Source of the DNA: Prostheceraeus crozeri
Lineage: Eukaryota; Platyhelminthes; Polycladida; Euryleptidae
Length of the DNA: 64,000 nt
Direction: 5' to 3'
NCBI GenBank assembly: GCA_907163375.1
Contig: CAJQUW010005698.1
Coordinates: 85,162-149,161, forward strand
The position numbers and the translations under genes were made by a program. Shown here in pieces: positions 45,849-58,199 of the stretch (the first letter of the stretch is position 1; each line of letters begins with the position of its first letter). A model generated the notes under the pieces. That model did not search any database and was not told where the DNA came from. It saw only the letters and a program-made list of their open reading frames with translations.

Positions 45849-46961
45849 ATGGATGAAAATCAGATGTTGGTGCCCCAACCGGAGATTATTCCTAGTGAAA
45901 GGTGGCGATTTGGAACTCTACTCCTTTTTGTCTCAGTGTTCTATGAGCGTTTGGCATATTATGGCCTCATCTCAAATATATTGAACTTCCTGATGGGATT
46001 TCCAAATAACTGGACTAGTTACAACTCAATCATGTCAACATTTTACTTCGAATTTGTGTCAAGTTTTTTCTCTCTTATTGGAGCCTGGCTTGCTGACGCA
46101 TTCTTCGGAAAGTTTTGGGTCATTTTCATTGGTTACGTAATGTACATGATATTCTATCTCCCTTTTCCGTTTGTTTACTTGGAGACATGGGATGGTTCAC
46201 GGCCTACAAAAATTGAACATTTTTGTGGACATCACTCCAATTACTCTATTCCCAGTTGGGAGCCAAATACAAGATGTCACGATCTTAATGTTGATCAAGG
46301 TCTTTTCAAAGAAACTTGTGCATCGATACTAATGGTATCTTTAACCTTTGTTGGTCTTGGTTCCGCATTTATAAGATCCGTCATTACACCATTTGGAGCA
46401 GAGACAGCTCATCAAAGCTCAAGGAAAACCCGTTCGTTCTTTTCTTGGTATTATTTGAGTTTGAATGTCGGAATGATAGTTGCATATCTAATTCCTGGTT
46501 ATCTGCAAGTCAACATAAGCATGTTTTGGGGCTATATGATGGCTTGCATTTGTCTCTTTATATCCTTTTTTGTTTTTATCTATTCATCAAGGTTACTGGA
46601 ACGTACATCTGCTACAGGAAATATTCTAGGCAGTATGTTTCATGTCTTAATAACTGCTACTTGCCGTCGGAGATATTGCTGTTTTAAAAGTGGAACTCCA
46701 AACGCAATTGGAGAATGTGAAAATATTGACAAAGTTGAATGCACAAGACATGACTTTGATAAAGACGATGAAGACGAAAGTAGACAAAACAAAGAGAAAG
46801 ATGAATCAACAATTGCTTCTGACTTCCCAAAATGTTTAGATGAATGCAAGGAAGAAAATGGTGGCAGTTTCAAAAATAACATTGTTGAGGACACCAAATT
46901 CTTACTCCGCATCTGTCTGGTTTTCGTACCGATTATATTCTACTGGATGTGCTGGTATCAA
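45849..46961 (+). CDS. SLC15A4-like: transporter coding exon 1
   Basis: 371 codons; helices 1-6, the large cytoplasmic loop and helix 7. The acceptor TTTCTTTCAG precedes it at 45830-45839; the donor GTAAGT starts at 46962, after the Gln codon of WYQ. Confidence 0.93.
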
Positions 46962-49900
46962 GTAAGTTATAAATTTCATAGTTTAAATTTAATTCGAAAT
47001 CCGACACTTTATTTGTCATATCTTATTTCTGTGAATGATCGAGCTTCAGGTGCAATGATAAAGTAATGAATAAGTAAATCATGTAGTGAATAATTAGGGC
47101 ACTTGGTACTATTTCGTGAATATGACGTGATTTGTACCATAGAGGAAGTATATAGTAGGTAGTGTCGACTAAAATTGATAACAGCACACGGGAGGTAATT
47201 TGATGTAGCCATTTTCCAAAATGATTGAGCCCTCCGTTTTTAAAGCCGAAATGTAAATATATTGAGGTGAAATAACAGTTAATCAACGTTTCGGTCACCT
47301 TGACCTTTATCATGGGTTACACCATATGGTTCGATAATTACGGGGTTACACCATATGCACGATAATTCTCTATAGCTGTAAGATTGTTGGGTGAAACCTG
47401 ATGCAGCAGATGATTCGAAGGTCCATGATTATTAAGTGTCTCAATATCAAAGTTTCGCGGCGAGAACTTCTTTTCTGGCGAGAATTCAAACAAGGCATAA
47501 ATGAGCATTCACAGCTTTCTTCACATAATGCACGTGCCTCAAGTACCGATAAAGTTTGAGCGAGATCATATTGGAAACACAACAGACAGACGATGTGGCA
47601 AGAGCAAGAATCACACCATTGAACACGACGAAAAGCTTCTCTTTCATGACAAATGGTTTGATGACTGAGCGCGAAGTGGAGTGAGCAACACTATTGAAAG
47701 GGTCTGCCTATGTCATGCGATTGTCGCACGAGACACCCACCATGTGGAATTAGTCAGAAGGAGCTGTATCGTCATATCACGGAATTGATACCATCTTTGA
47801 CTTTTATAGATTTAGAGTCATTTTATAAGTCTCTACCTATCGCTGAATTAGGAGCATGTAATTCGGTGACCAATCTCGAGTAAATACTTCAATTAGAGCA
47901 ACATCATCAGCGTCAATGTTAAGATGAAGGCATTGAACGCTCGCAATAACAATCATGGATTTAGTCTTATGGCTATATTCATTTGTTCTGACTCGTTCTT
48001 CAATCTTCAGACTAAAGATAGGAATTTAAAATGTTGAGTTCATCTTGCCACTAATGACCGCACTAGGTTCTCAAGTAGCCATTGTTGTACAGCAGATCCT
48101 GTCCTCCGCTCCTCTCACGCACTCATCTGCTGGTCTCCTGGTCAATTCTAGTCATCGATTTCCTTTCTCGAAGTGTTCGACTTCCCATTTCTCTTCTTAT
48201 CCCAATCTATCCTTGCATGATTGTTTTGCGTACTGCGTTCTCCTCTGCAAATTCTTGTCGCATTTAAAAAAAGAGATTTTAACGAATTTTTTAAAGAATT
48301 CTCTTAATGCTATATTTGCTTTATCAATTTTATGCTATAATAAGCCGGTTCTAGTTTCTCTGTGACAGTTTTCCGTGGCGCAGTATCTTCCCAGCATTAT
48401 GCTTTGCAGTTAATGCTCGTCTTGAAAATGACTATATATCACAGTTGAAATACATGTATATCGACAGTTTTGTGAGCGACTATCAACAATTTCATTGGCA
48501 ATTGTCACTCACGACTTACTGGTGCGCTGTTGAAAGATTCGCTGTTTATTTTTAAGCACCTACATTAAGATTGAATAAGAAGACAAGGAAATATAGAAGA
48601 AAAAATTACAGTGGTAGTTTAGGATGATGTAGGTGTTTGGCAAAATGAAATAGAAAAATTGCAGTCCTCTATCAGACAGGAAAAGACGATGATAAAATAT
48701 CAAAATGATGCTTCCGAAAAAAAGAGTTTGCCCAGTAACCAAAAGCGAAATGAAAAATAACCTGATCAACGCTGCTTTTGTTGCACAGGCATCAACAAGA
48801 AGTGCAGAGCATTGGAACAATGTCAAACTTGAAAGCTCATTGTAAACAGAAATCCAGAAGAAGCGGATCGTCATAGTTTATCAATGAAAGTGCTGCAGAC
48901 TTCTTTTTGTTTAAGATTAGTTTCACTAATTTTTGCAGAGCTGATCCCTTCTCTTGAAAAGCCAGAATCCATCAAAGTCTTCACTATTATTCGTGCTCCA
49001 TTCATTTGTTGAAACAACGAAAGACTGCATTGTCTGTTGCTCTTGAATAGCCAGCATTCTACCAAATACCTTCTACCCCAATTCTACCAGCATTCTAACG
49101 ACCGGTTTCAGTTGCTATCAGATAGGTGTAACGAAATAGCTAACTTCGCTAACAGTGTCCATGCGCCTGTAATGAAGTTTCCTCTAGTTACGTGCCTTGA
49201 TTATTCAGGCTGCATGGTGCTTCACTCAGTCTCTTCTACGGATACTATCTCGGTAAAAGTAGCTCTGCAGCAAAAGATTGCACGCCCAAACCTAAGATCT
49301 TCTCCAGAAGTACACACACAACTAATGGACTCATATGCTATCATAGAACCTTAGAACGCGTACGTACTGTGAGTCGCTCGAAAAGCTATGCTGCTTACAC
49401 GGAACAGCTTCGGAATCAGCTGCCCCAGACCAATTTCCTTTACCAATACAATCTTGATACTTTCAAGAGGTGTGCGAACAGGTTTCTGATGGGGACAGCG
49501 TCATCAGATTAGAAGATCTGTTTTTTGCTTTTAATTACTTAAAATAATACAATTTATTACTTTTTTATCGAGTAACCCCTACCTTCGTATGACTCCTAGC
49601 TGTGCTAGGGGTGAAGACTCTGCAAAAATTGCTTGTGTTATTATCATTTGAGCTGAAGTTGGAAAATTAATAAGGAAATTTTCGCCGGTCGTCGTTCATT
49701 AAGTTTTTAGAAGTAGTCAAAGTGGCTTTCATAGTGAAATTTAAATATTTCAATTCAATTCCTAATCAATCAGACCCGGAGCCCGAATACTGTTCCTGGA
49801 AGTGGCAGTGGCGTGTTTAAATGAGTACATGCAGGAATGCTACTCTTTCAAGCAGCTTGTTAACAGGCATGATGAGATATACTCGATCGGTCGATAACTG

Positions 49901-52900
49901 CAATCATAGCACACGCATGGAGGGACTGGTAAAAATCCTCTTACAACCACATGACATCTCTGTTGTCATCGTCCGCCTACTTATCGTCGCTATGTTGACG
50001 AAGGGGCGTATGACAAAAAATGGTTTTATGAGTTCGTTTATTGCTGGAATATTCTATCTAATAGAATTGCATGCATCGACCAAATTATATTAACGATACA
50101 AGGACTTCTTTCATCATACCTGTAAATAAGAGAAAAAGGTGTTTGTTTCGATAGAAAATATGAAAAGTTTACAAATTACATAAATTATATAAACGATGTT
50201 AAGCCCCGATGCATATTTCATTTGACATCAACCCAATGTCCCTTGAAAGACATTATCTTTCCAAACGAACATCATACATAAAATCACATGCATGAAATGT
50301 CAAAGGTTTTGCATTAGAAGTTCAATAAGACCAGCACCTTACCACCTTGCCTACTCAACTACACCTGCGAGTTAGACAGCACTTTACCATCAATCGCTCA
50401 TCTGCACATAGACACTTTCAACAATGCGATATCAAAGTCGATATCATTGGCCGTGACAGTGATAATACAAATCCCAGACTCCGTGAAGCTGTTTATGTAC
50501 ATGTAAATTAGTGCAAACATAAGTTAAGCAGCCAGGCTGGGACTGAAGATTACGAAGACTTATTATTTTGTCAAATGCAATCTGTAGGCCCTTATCAATA
50601 TCATTTTGAAATTTTTACTTCATGTTGTAAAGTCATCATCTTTTTATACTCCCTGATGACATTGACCGATGGTCAATGTCATCCGCATCGGAGTTTAATA
50701 TCACTTATATAATTTGTAAACTTTTTGCGCTTTCTATCGAAATAAACACTTGGCCTGTTCCCGGATTTTTATTTCTTTTATAATGGACGGTCAAAGCACT
50801 CTATACATAATACCTACTATTGTTCCATCCATCATTCTCTGCAGCAGTTCACTGATCTAAACATCAATACACAGCTGCTTATCTCTATTCGGATTTCAAT
50901 TAAATTTAATCCAGATGAGTAGATAACGGTTTACGCTCACCCTGTGAAAGTCATTTTGTTCTATTTATGGTGAACGTGGCTTAGAATAGACTTGAATTTA
51001 GTTTCAATGTCATCAAAATAGTATCAATACCCTGTAAACATTACCTCACGATGACTTCTTCCAGTCTATAACTAAATGTCTGATTAATCTGATGATTGGA
51101 TTTTGACATTAAACGTGAGATGTTGAATATTGAGACTTAACGGTTGTCAACGTACTAAAAGAAACCGATGAAGATAAGATATATCAGCGTGGCTTGGTGT
51201 TGTGTGTTGCTGGTGGTTGTTTCCCGAGGGAGCTGATGACAATAATGTCATCATTTGAAAACGGTTTTGATTAATGAGCAAATTGCAAATGAAGGCAACT
51301 TTGAATGACTTCGTTAATGATATCTGATCTAAGATTTCTGCCCCTTCAACAATTTCATCACAATACTCATCCGTCATAGACTGGTACATTTAAGCGAGGA
51401 TATGAGCGAATGTTCCTCCATTCTAATTCGTCATCCAAGTGATACTGTAAGCTTGGCTTCCGAAATGTGGTTTAAAAAACCAACCATGAGAATCCGAAGC
51501 CCATTTTTTTCTCGAAACTCTTCATGTTATCCCTCGCCCCACTGAGGTATTTTTCCGAACGCGCTCCATTGGGGGAGGGGGAGTCACCCGCCTGCTGGAT
51601 CTCCCAAGCTATCAAACTATTAACCTGCACCAGTTTTTCCGAACGACACATCAATCGAAAGGGCATTGAAAGGGAATTCAGAAACAGTATTATTTTAATT
51701 TTTAGGGTCATCCCTGGCCTGAGGTGAAGGTCAAAGGTCAAGAAACGCCAATGTTTAACAAATTTCTATTAGATCACTATTGGAAATGGAAAATGACAGC
51801 AAAAACTAATAAACCATACACTAATCGGAAGATCTAGTGAAGGCGGTTAATAAGATGATGATTGTTAATCGTTATGAGATTACTTCATTGTAATAGATGA
51901 GGTCAAAGGTCAATTAATTCAAACTTTTAGTTCAATTCAAATCGCACCAAAAATCATATTTTGAAATGCGCTTTGCTGTCTCATACGGATGTTTCTGCAG
52001 GTGAAGAAACAACCGACTTCGGTGAACTTTCATCGAGACACTGAGGCTAAAAGCAATATGATACTGAAAATTTTCAATAATTGCTGATTAGATGCAGAAC
52101 TAAAAAGTACAAAAATTATAAAAAATCTTATATGAAATTTGAATTTCGAATTTCAAGCATGCAAACATAATAAGCATTTTTGCATATCTTCATAATGATG
52201 GGAAAAATACTTTGATGTAATCTCAACTTATTTCATCAAGAATTGATGCCGCAATATACATTAGACGTGAATATACCGAAATCAGCCAAAATATTCCAAA
52301 CATTCAAATTTTAAAATAGATCTCAACGCCAACAGTATTGTGCCAGATTTATTTTCCTTCTGTCAAAAGTTGCATAATACGTAGAAAGCAAGCTACTAGA
52401 ATTCTGGTTGCCATAGCTTGCTTGGTTCAAAAGATATTCAAATAAATACGCCAGGGGGTGGATGAATTCCCCCAGTGAGGCAAGGGTTATTAGATGCTTT
52501 AATTTAATGAATTATTGTTTTCTTTGGATCCTTTTGGCACCTGATTTGCACATGTACTTAATCAACAAAATGCAGCCTACATATAAAATTGAAAAAGTGG
52601 TTCCACTCAGATATGTAGAGGCCTATACTGTTTTGGAACACACCGACTTTAGGAGTTTCTAGAAGTGTGCTGATGCAATTAACTGTTCCTCATCTTCGAC
52701 TCATTTCTAAGTTCTCGTCTTTGGGTATAAGAGGTAATCTTCTCTCTTTTCTCAAGGCTTTCTTAAGTGATGGATCGGAGAGTGGTGAGTTGACGGGATA
52801 CACCCCTGTCATATGCTATGATTTCTGGCATCCTTCAAGGGTCAGTCATCGGACCAGATATTTTTGTCGCATTCATTGATGATATCGATGACACAGCAAT

Positions 52901-55900
52901 AAATTCCATCATCCGTAAATATGCAGATGACATCAAAATGCACATGAAAATGAAGCGCACAACCACTACAAGCTGATTTTAATGTGGTGGCCATCTGCTC
53001 AAAGGAATAGCTCTTTCATTTATGTTCTGAAAAATGCTTACCGTTATTGTCTTATTTGGATCTCGCAATCCTGGCTCTCACTACAAGTTCGAAGGAGACA
53101 CAATCCAGCCGTCTGCGAGTGCATGAAAGACTTAAGGATCCATATCTCAAAGGATCCCAAGTTTTCACGGCACACATCGACCTGTGTGAAGAAGAGCAAC
53201 ATCGATTTTTATGAATATCAAGAGATCCTAACGTCCTTATGAAACTTTGCACCACTACAGTTCCATCATAGAGTATGCCCTCTCAGTTTGGAGTCCATCA
53301 TTAACCCAAGATAGCTGCCAACTTAACAATTCCATGCGAAGAACGACTGAAATTTTATATCTACAATCCCTCCAATGTCGTTAAACGTCGTTATTTTTAA
53401 AACGGGAGTTCACAGAGAATTGAATCCGTCCTCGTAACTGTTTCATTTTTTCCTCTCTCTAGAACAGAGCATATTTCCTCTCTCAAGGATTGCACATGCG
53501 AATCCCCGAGTTCTTCAACAGCACATATGATGATGATGTTGGATATCTTACACACTATATGCCCGTTACTTGGTTGGAAATGGTCGATTCTTACACCATA
53601 TTCATTACGTTGCCACTATTGGAATTTGTCGTCTATCCTTGGCTTGAAAGGCGAAACATCAGTTTCACTTTATATCGACGTATGGGCTTCGGCATGATGT
53701 TGTCTACATTAGCTATGGTAGCTGCCGGCGTTGTGGAACATTTCCGCATGGATATCTTTTGGGGATATAACAACACATCACCGCTTATTCCAGATGGAAG
53801 AATTAATCAAACAATTGGTAAGTTATTCATCGATAGATTTTGTATTCCAACAATCTGCTCTTTGTAATGAATTATGGAGATCGGTCTTGGCGACCTCGAT
53901 GCTTTCGCCTGGCCTTTATTTCGATTTCAATATTATCTAGATCAAGGTTACGAAGTGTGGAACGCATTTCAAGCTCGACGATTTCCTAAAAAAATATTCA
54001 AACATCCGACAAATCCGAATCCGTCGGAAATCAAAGTTTTTAAATCCACTGCATAGATGAATTCCTTATAGTATTTCTATGTATCCACATCCTACTCCTG
54101 GACAAATGAGTTTTCAATTAATTCTGGATATATACAAAACAAATTATGAAAAAATTTTTTTTAATTTAAATCTTTGGAGATCTACATGATCAGTACATGA
54201 AGTTCTGATTTTTCATCAAAATTCCACTCAATAGACAAAATATTTCTAATAAAAAATGCTTCCGGTTATTAGCTATTTCATTTTAGGCTTGACAATACCA
54301 CGCATTGAAAGTTCGCACATATTGTGGGTATTTGTTGTAAGCTAACATGTACGTATTTGCTGCATTTAGGCACATTGAATTTTTATGTATTTCAGATACT
54401 CGTATTCTTTATCTTCGCACCCCTAAAATGTCTGCGACAACCGACATTAATCTAAAAATGATTTTATTATGTTTCTGCTTACAATTGTAGCTCTATCACA
54501 GGAGTGCGACTTTTACTATCCCGGTATGAGATAGAAAATACATTATTTACATTGGTGTTAACTTTCTAACCGGATCAAACATGTTGCATCACAATCTGTG
54601 TAATGCTTAATATAAAAATCTTCACCGGTCATAATCTCAAAAATGTATGTTCAGCTTTAAATAAATACTCACGTAGCCTATACAATTAGTAACAGCGTAT
54701 ACTTGCAAATAATATTGGTGACTTCTTAATCAATTGACCTTCCGACTACTGAGAAGAAGTGACACTACATGCGGTCAACCCGAGGCATCTTCATTATTTT
54801 CATGCCCAACAGATTTTAATTCAACAGTGAATGCTACATGCTAACTCATTGCAAGATGGAAATATACGAAATATCAATCAGCTACATTTGATCAGATTTT
54901 GTCCAGTAGAAGATTTCATACACTCTTGTTCACAAGATTGATTTGTGAAAGGAAAGTCACTCAAGCATACTTATACAATATGTGAAAGATTTTCATTTAC
55001 AGTGTCCATTCCAATGTCTGTTGGAAGTGATATTCTGCAGTTAAAGGTTACTACAAATGTGATTAATGAGGAGGAAGACGACCCAAGAATCCAAATGATT
55101 TGGAAAAGACATATATTGCTACTTACATACGTGCATAAGCTATTACTACTGAAATGGTAGAAGTCAAGTATAAGTAGTATTTGCACATCATTTGAACACT
55201 AAATTCTATGTTTATGGCATAATAGATGATCATGAGGTGATTAGTAGATTCATGTTTGTAAAATGATGCGCCCTTATAGAAAATCAATGCCTTTCATATC
55301 AAGTAATCACACAAAATGTTTGCAAAAAGTGGTCATTTTCTGACTTCAGAAAAAATACTCTTCAAATTAAGTCACATAATTGTAACTGTTCAATGTTCAA
55401 GTTGACGGAAGAAAACCACGGTTCGACGATGTATGCATATTTGGTTACAGGCTACACGTTTCGACCACTACCTCGGTCCTGTTGACGCGTGGTTTCGTCG
55501 AACCGTGGTGTCTCTCCGTCAACTTGAACAATGCACATAGAAGCCACGTGCTCAATCTTTATACTTTTCAATGTGTCAAATCCAACGAATTGTAGGAATA
55601 AATTAAAATTGTTGAAAATTCAAGTTGTAGGGGAAAATGTGAAAAATTTGATGTTATTATTTGAAAATGAAAGCCTTAGTGAATTACGTATGTGGACGTT
55701 GTCGTGGCAGCGTGGTTCAGCTCACAAGTTATGCGCACAGCGCTCACTTGGAGATCAACAGTGACCGGCTCCAAGCAGTCAAGAATTTCTGTTACCTTGG
55801 GGACGAAGGTGGGGGCGCTGTCGCTGCAGTGCAGACTCCAATTCGATGTGGTTGGAGTAAGTTCAGAGAACTCTCGCGTTTTTTTGACAACCAAAGCACC

Positions 55901-57618
55901 AAATTTAAGAACAAAGGCAAAGATTTACGAAGCATGTGTCAGAAACTGCGTGTTGTACGGTAGTGAAACGTAGGCCATGACGAAGGAGTCACCAAGGCGA
56001 CTTGAAGTCAACGACATGAGAATGGCGCGTTGGATGTGTGGTGTCTCTCCTCAAGATCGGATATCAAATGAAGACGTTAGAAAAAGGCTCAGGTTAGAGG
56101 AAATTGACAACGTCGAGCGGAAAAGGCGTCTGCGTTGGTTCGGGCATGTCACCAGAATGAAAGACAACTGTTGGACAAGGCGAGTGCAATCCATGGACGT
56201 GGCAGGGCGAAGACTAGCCGGCCGACCCAAGAAGTCATGGAGAAACAATGTCCACGAAGATCTTTGGCTACTCGGACTTGCCCCCAACGATGCCCTCGAT
56301 CGGGATAAGTGGCGAGGAGCCATAAGGAGAAATCGTCGGACCCAAGCAAGTTGGAGGAGGTATAGGTGCAGGTAAGATTCAGTCCTCATGGGGAGGTAGG
56401 AGCTCATGTCATATGAAGATGTTTTAAGATCGCCTTTCGGATGGTATTTCCTTTCGTCCTTGTGTGAGTCCAGTCCTAGATAAGTCAGTGTAGATTCGTC
56501 TTTGTCTTCCTCTCGCTTTTACACCATTGATTTTATCTTCCACCATCACACGCAACATTTCGTCGTGTCTTAGGATATGACCAAAATACTCGATCTTCCT
56601 CCGTTTCACGACATGCAGCAGTCTTCGTGTTTCATTCCCTTCTTTCAGCATTTCTTCATTGCTTAATTTTCTCTTCCAACTGATGTTGAACACTCTTCTC
56701 CAACACCACATCTCAAATGCCTCTAGTCTTTTATCCAATCCTTTATTCAATGTACATGCTTCTACACCATATAGCACTACAGACCATAGATAGCAAACTA
56801 TCATCCTTTTCCTGGTTGAAATTCGATTTGCAAATTCGACAGAAACCATAGAGCAGTGTACTCTATGACAGAAACTTTCTGAGCTTTGGGAATTGTGTTT
56901 TTGCGATTGCTATCAAGTTGGAGCAATCGACACTAAATAGATTGAGTGAGTGAGTTATTATTTGAAAATGAGCTAAAGTGAAAAGTCACCACAGAAAAAT
57001 TGTGCGAATCGCCATCGCCTTCCCAGGCATGGATAAGGTGACCCTCGGAAACCCACCTTGTTTTGATACCATGAGTCGTTACTGGATTACATCGTTAAAG
57101 CACATTATTTGATTTTCTGTCAGATAAATTCTCCATGTCTTCATTTCATTTTCATTTTTTCAGTTGGGACTATGTACTTTGCAGCGGATATGTCAATTTT
57201 CTGGCAAGTTCCTCAGTACGTTTTGCTTGGATTTGGCGAAGCTTTTACAAACGTTGCTGGCATCGAATTCGCATATCGTGTAGCCCCAAAGCGAATGCAG
57301 TCCCTTATCACTGGATTCTATTGGCTATTTGCCAGTTTCGGCTCACTCATTGGCTTTTTGCTGATGTTGGCAATTCAAGGTGTACTCGTGTTCAGTGACC
57401 ATTGTTTTGATATCAATTACAGACAGCCATGTCCTCATCCAAATAATGACACTTTCTGTCGTCAAACACGGCTGGATATTTATTTTTTCCTTCTTGGAGC
57501 CGTGCAGATTGTTGGTTTTATTTTATTGCTGATAATCACTCGATTCATTAAACTTATATCTCTACAGAACGATGATGAAGAGAGGGAAAGAGCCGGAACA
57601 ATTCTACTGACCTTGTGA
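45849..57618 (+). CDS. SLC15A4-like: SLC15A4/PHT-like proton-coupled peptide/histidine transporter
   Basis: Coding exons 45849-46961, 53463-53817 and 57164-57618 join in frame (phase 0, then phase 1) to 640 codons plus TGA; all four splice sites are GT-AG, three with GTAAGT donors or pyrimidine-rich acceptors. The product is a POT-family transporter with about 12 membrane segments that would import di/tripeptides or histidine with protons, in the PHT group usually across lysosomal or endosomal membranes. Seen in the sequence: FYERLAYYG in helix 1, GAWLADAFFG, the PTR2 signature FFSWYYLSLNVG (197-208), a charged cytoplasmic loop (about 280-345), WYQ at the exon 1 end continuing to LHMRIPEF, and FWQVPQYVLLG...EFAYRVAPKRMQS. 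The start is the first ATG after an acceptor at 45838-45839, implying a 5' untranslated exon upstream. It is somewhat longer than typical family members. Confidence 0.93.
46962..49330 (+). other. intron 1, first part
   Basis: Non-coding. A direct repeat GGGTTACACCATATG occurs at 47315 and 47344. Frames at 48045-48365 and 48560-48874 have no recognised motif. Confidence 0.5.
49331..49510 (+). pseudogene. possible LINE ORF C-terminal fragment (intron 1)
   Basis: One frame reads SKSYAAYTEQLRNQLP then QYNLDTFKRCANRFL, the kind of sequence found at the end of jockey/CR1-type RT proteins. It is short and without other LINE landmarks, so the call is tentative. Confidence 0.35.
50136..50746. repeat. 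inverted-repeat element in intron 1, about 610 bp
   Basis: The left arm 50136-50215 matches the reverse complement of 50680-50746 (GTTTCGATAGAAA, AAAAGTTTACAAATTA, TAAGCCCCGATGC). Inside the right part is a perfect 13-bp hairpin, GATGACATTGACC/GGTCAATGTCATC, at about 50655-50683. Probably a MITE; target duplication not identified. Confidence 0.65.
50750..52655 (+). other. intron 1, gene-less part
   Basis: No recognised feature apart from short frames of fewer than 90 codons. Confidence 0.5.
52660..53385 (+). pseudogene. LINE reverse-transcriptase fragment (jockey/CR1 type) in intron 1
   Basis: Pieces in three plus-strand frames follow RT order: TVPHLRLISKFSSLGIRGNL, FLKAFLSD, SGILQGSVIGPDIFVAFIDD, the catalytic YADDIK box near 52920, DLRIHISKDPKFSRHTSTCV, EYALSVWSPSL near 53275, and an RRTTEILYLQSLQ end at 53380. 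At least three frameshifts. It lies in the same orientation as the host gene and ends about 80 bases before coding exon 2, so it probably overlaps the branch-point area or lies just upstream of it. Confidence 0.75.
53463..53817 (+). CDS. SLC15A4-like: transporter coding exon 2
   Basis: Starts NRAYFLSQGLHMRIPEF after the acceptor CCTCTCTCTAG and ends in INQTI with the first base of the next codon; donor GTAAGT at 53818. Encodes the lumenal segment after helix 7 and helices 8-9. Confidence 0.92.
53818..55390 (+). other. intron 2, first part
   Basis: AT-rich non-coding sequence; nothing recognised before the MITE at 55396. Confidence 0.5.
55396..55528. mobile_element. 133-bp hairpin MITE in intron 2
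   Basis: Ends TTCAAGTTGACGG and CCGTCAACTTGAA, with the inverted match continuing through CCACGGTTCGACGA. Perfect 5-bp flanking duplication CAATG (55391-55395, 55529-55533). No coding capacity. Confidence 0.8.
55690..56375 (+). pseudogene. LINE RT C-terminal region, plus strand
   Basis: Frames at 55661-55973 give NFCYLGDEGGG, TKAKIYEACVRNCVLYGSET and a TAG where the family has Trp (55971 region), then 55977-56375 in one frame: RLEVNDMRMARWMCGVS, RISNEDVRKRL, RRLRWFGHVTRM, GRPKKSWRNNVHEDL, DALDRDKWRGAIRR. This is the conserved C-terminal part of LINE endonuclease-reverse transcriptases. A frameshift near 55860 and the nonsense codon prevent expression. Confidence 0.85.
56424..56849 (-). pseudogene. 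LINE RT C-terminal region, minus strand
   Basis: Open for 141 codons: CYLWSVVLYGVEACTLNKGL, RLEAFEMWCWRRVFNISWKR, LSNEEML, RRKIEYFGHILRHDEM, KARGRQRRIYTDLS. It is homologous to, but clearly a different family from, the plus-strand copy at 55690-56375. Only the C-terminal part of ORF2 is present. The 3' ends of the two copies face each other, 50 bases apart. Confidence 0.85.
57164..57618 (+). CDS. SLC15A4-like: transporter coding exon 3 and stop
   Basis: Acceptor TTTTTTCAG at 57155-57163; completes a Val codon and reads GTMYFAADMSIFWQVPQYVL through helices 10-12 to TGA at 57616-57618. The C-terminal tail is short and acidic/basic (DDEEREREGT-like). No AATAAA within 250 bases; an ATTAAA at 57890 is the nearest candidate signal. 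Confidence 0.93.
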
Positions 57619-57830
57619 TTACGAAATTTAACTGCTAGCCGTCCCGGTATCGCAAACTAACAGTCCTGTTGATAACAAAGTCTTTTTACAATTCGTTGAA
57701 TCAAAATTTGTTTAATATACTGTTGCTTGGTTTCTAGTCATACTTCACCCTAATATCAGCTACCAGTACCTGACCATTGCAAACGAACATGTAATGTATT
57801 TTTACTCATAGAGTAAGCATATACATGTAA

Positions 57831-58190
57831 AAGGTAGAGTGACGACTCAAAAGTGTCAGGATACAGTGAACACTTTTACATTAAAGATTTAGCTTTTTGC
57901 GCTGATTACATTCCTGCGGTGTAACAGAATGTTTATTAATTAAAAAAAAGCTAAATGCTTGCAAATTATTGCTGTGTTTACATACTAGCGATTTGAACCG
58001 TCAGATTTTAATACATTAGTAGTATGAAACTGATCAGATATGAAGAAGAATGAAAATTTACTAACAAGTAGGCCTACCCTAATCAAAACGAAAATTAAGC
58101 TGATTATTTGGGAAATTCGTGAACCGTATTATAATGCAAATCTTTATACAAGGGTTGAGATCTTATTCTGCTTCTTGACTCAAATTTAAA
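57831..58190. repeat. dispersed repeat with AGGTAGAGTG start, copy 3 (diverged)
   Basis: Follows the left half of 14616-15457: AGGTAGAGTG, GGATACAGTGAAC, GATTACATTCCTGCGGT, AGTAGTATGAAACTGATCAG, ATTATAATGCAAATCTT. It begins about 210 bases after the transporter stop codon. The right half is too diverged to follow. Confidence 0.65.
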
Positions 58191-58199
58191 TGTGCTAAC

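Larger units (their letters stand above)
55671..56953 (+). mobile_element. composite LINE insertion with 18-bp target duplication
   Basis: Flanked by an 18-bp direct repeat GTTATTATTTGAAAATGA (55653-55670 and 56954-56971). It begins within ORF2, as expected of a 5'-truncated LINE, and ends in an ATTGAGTGAGTGAG tail next to the right duplication. Inside, the plus-strand RT C-terminus (55690-56375) is followed by a minus-strand RT C-terminus of a different LINE (56849-56424). Confidence 0.8.
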
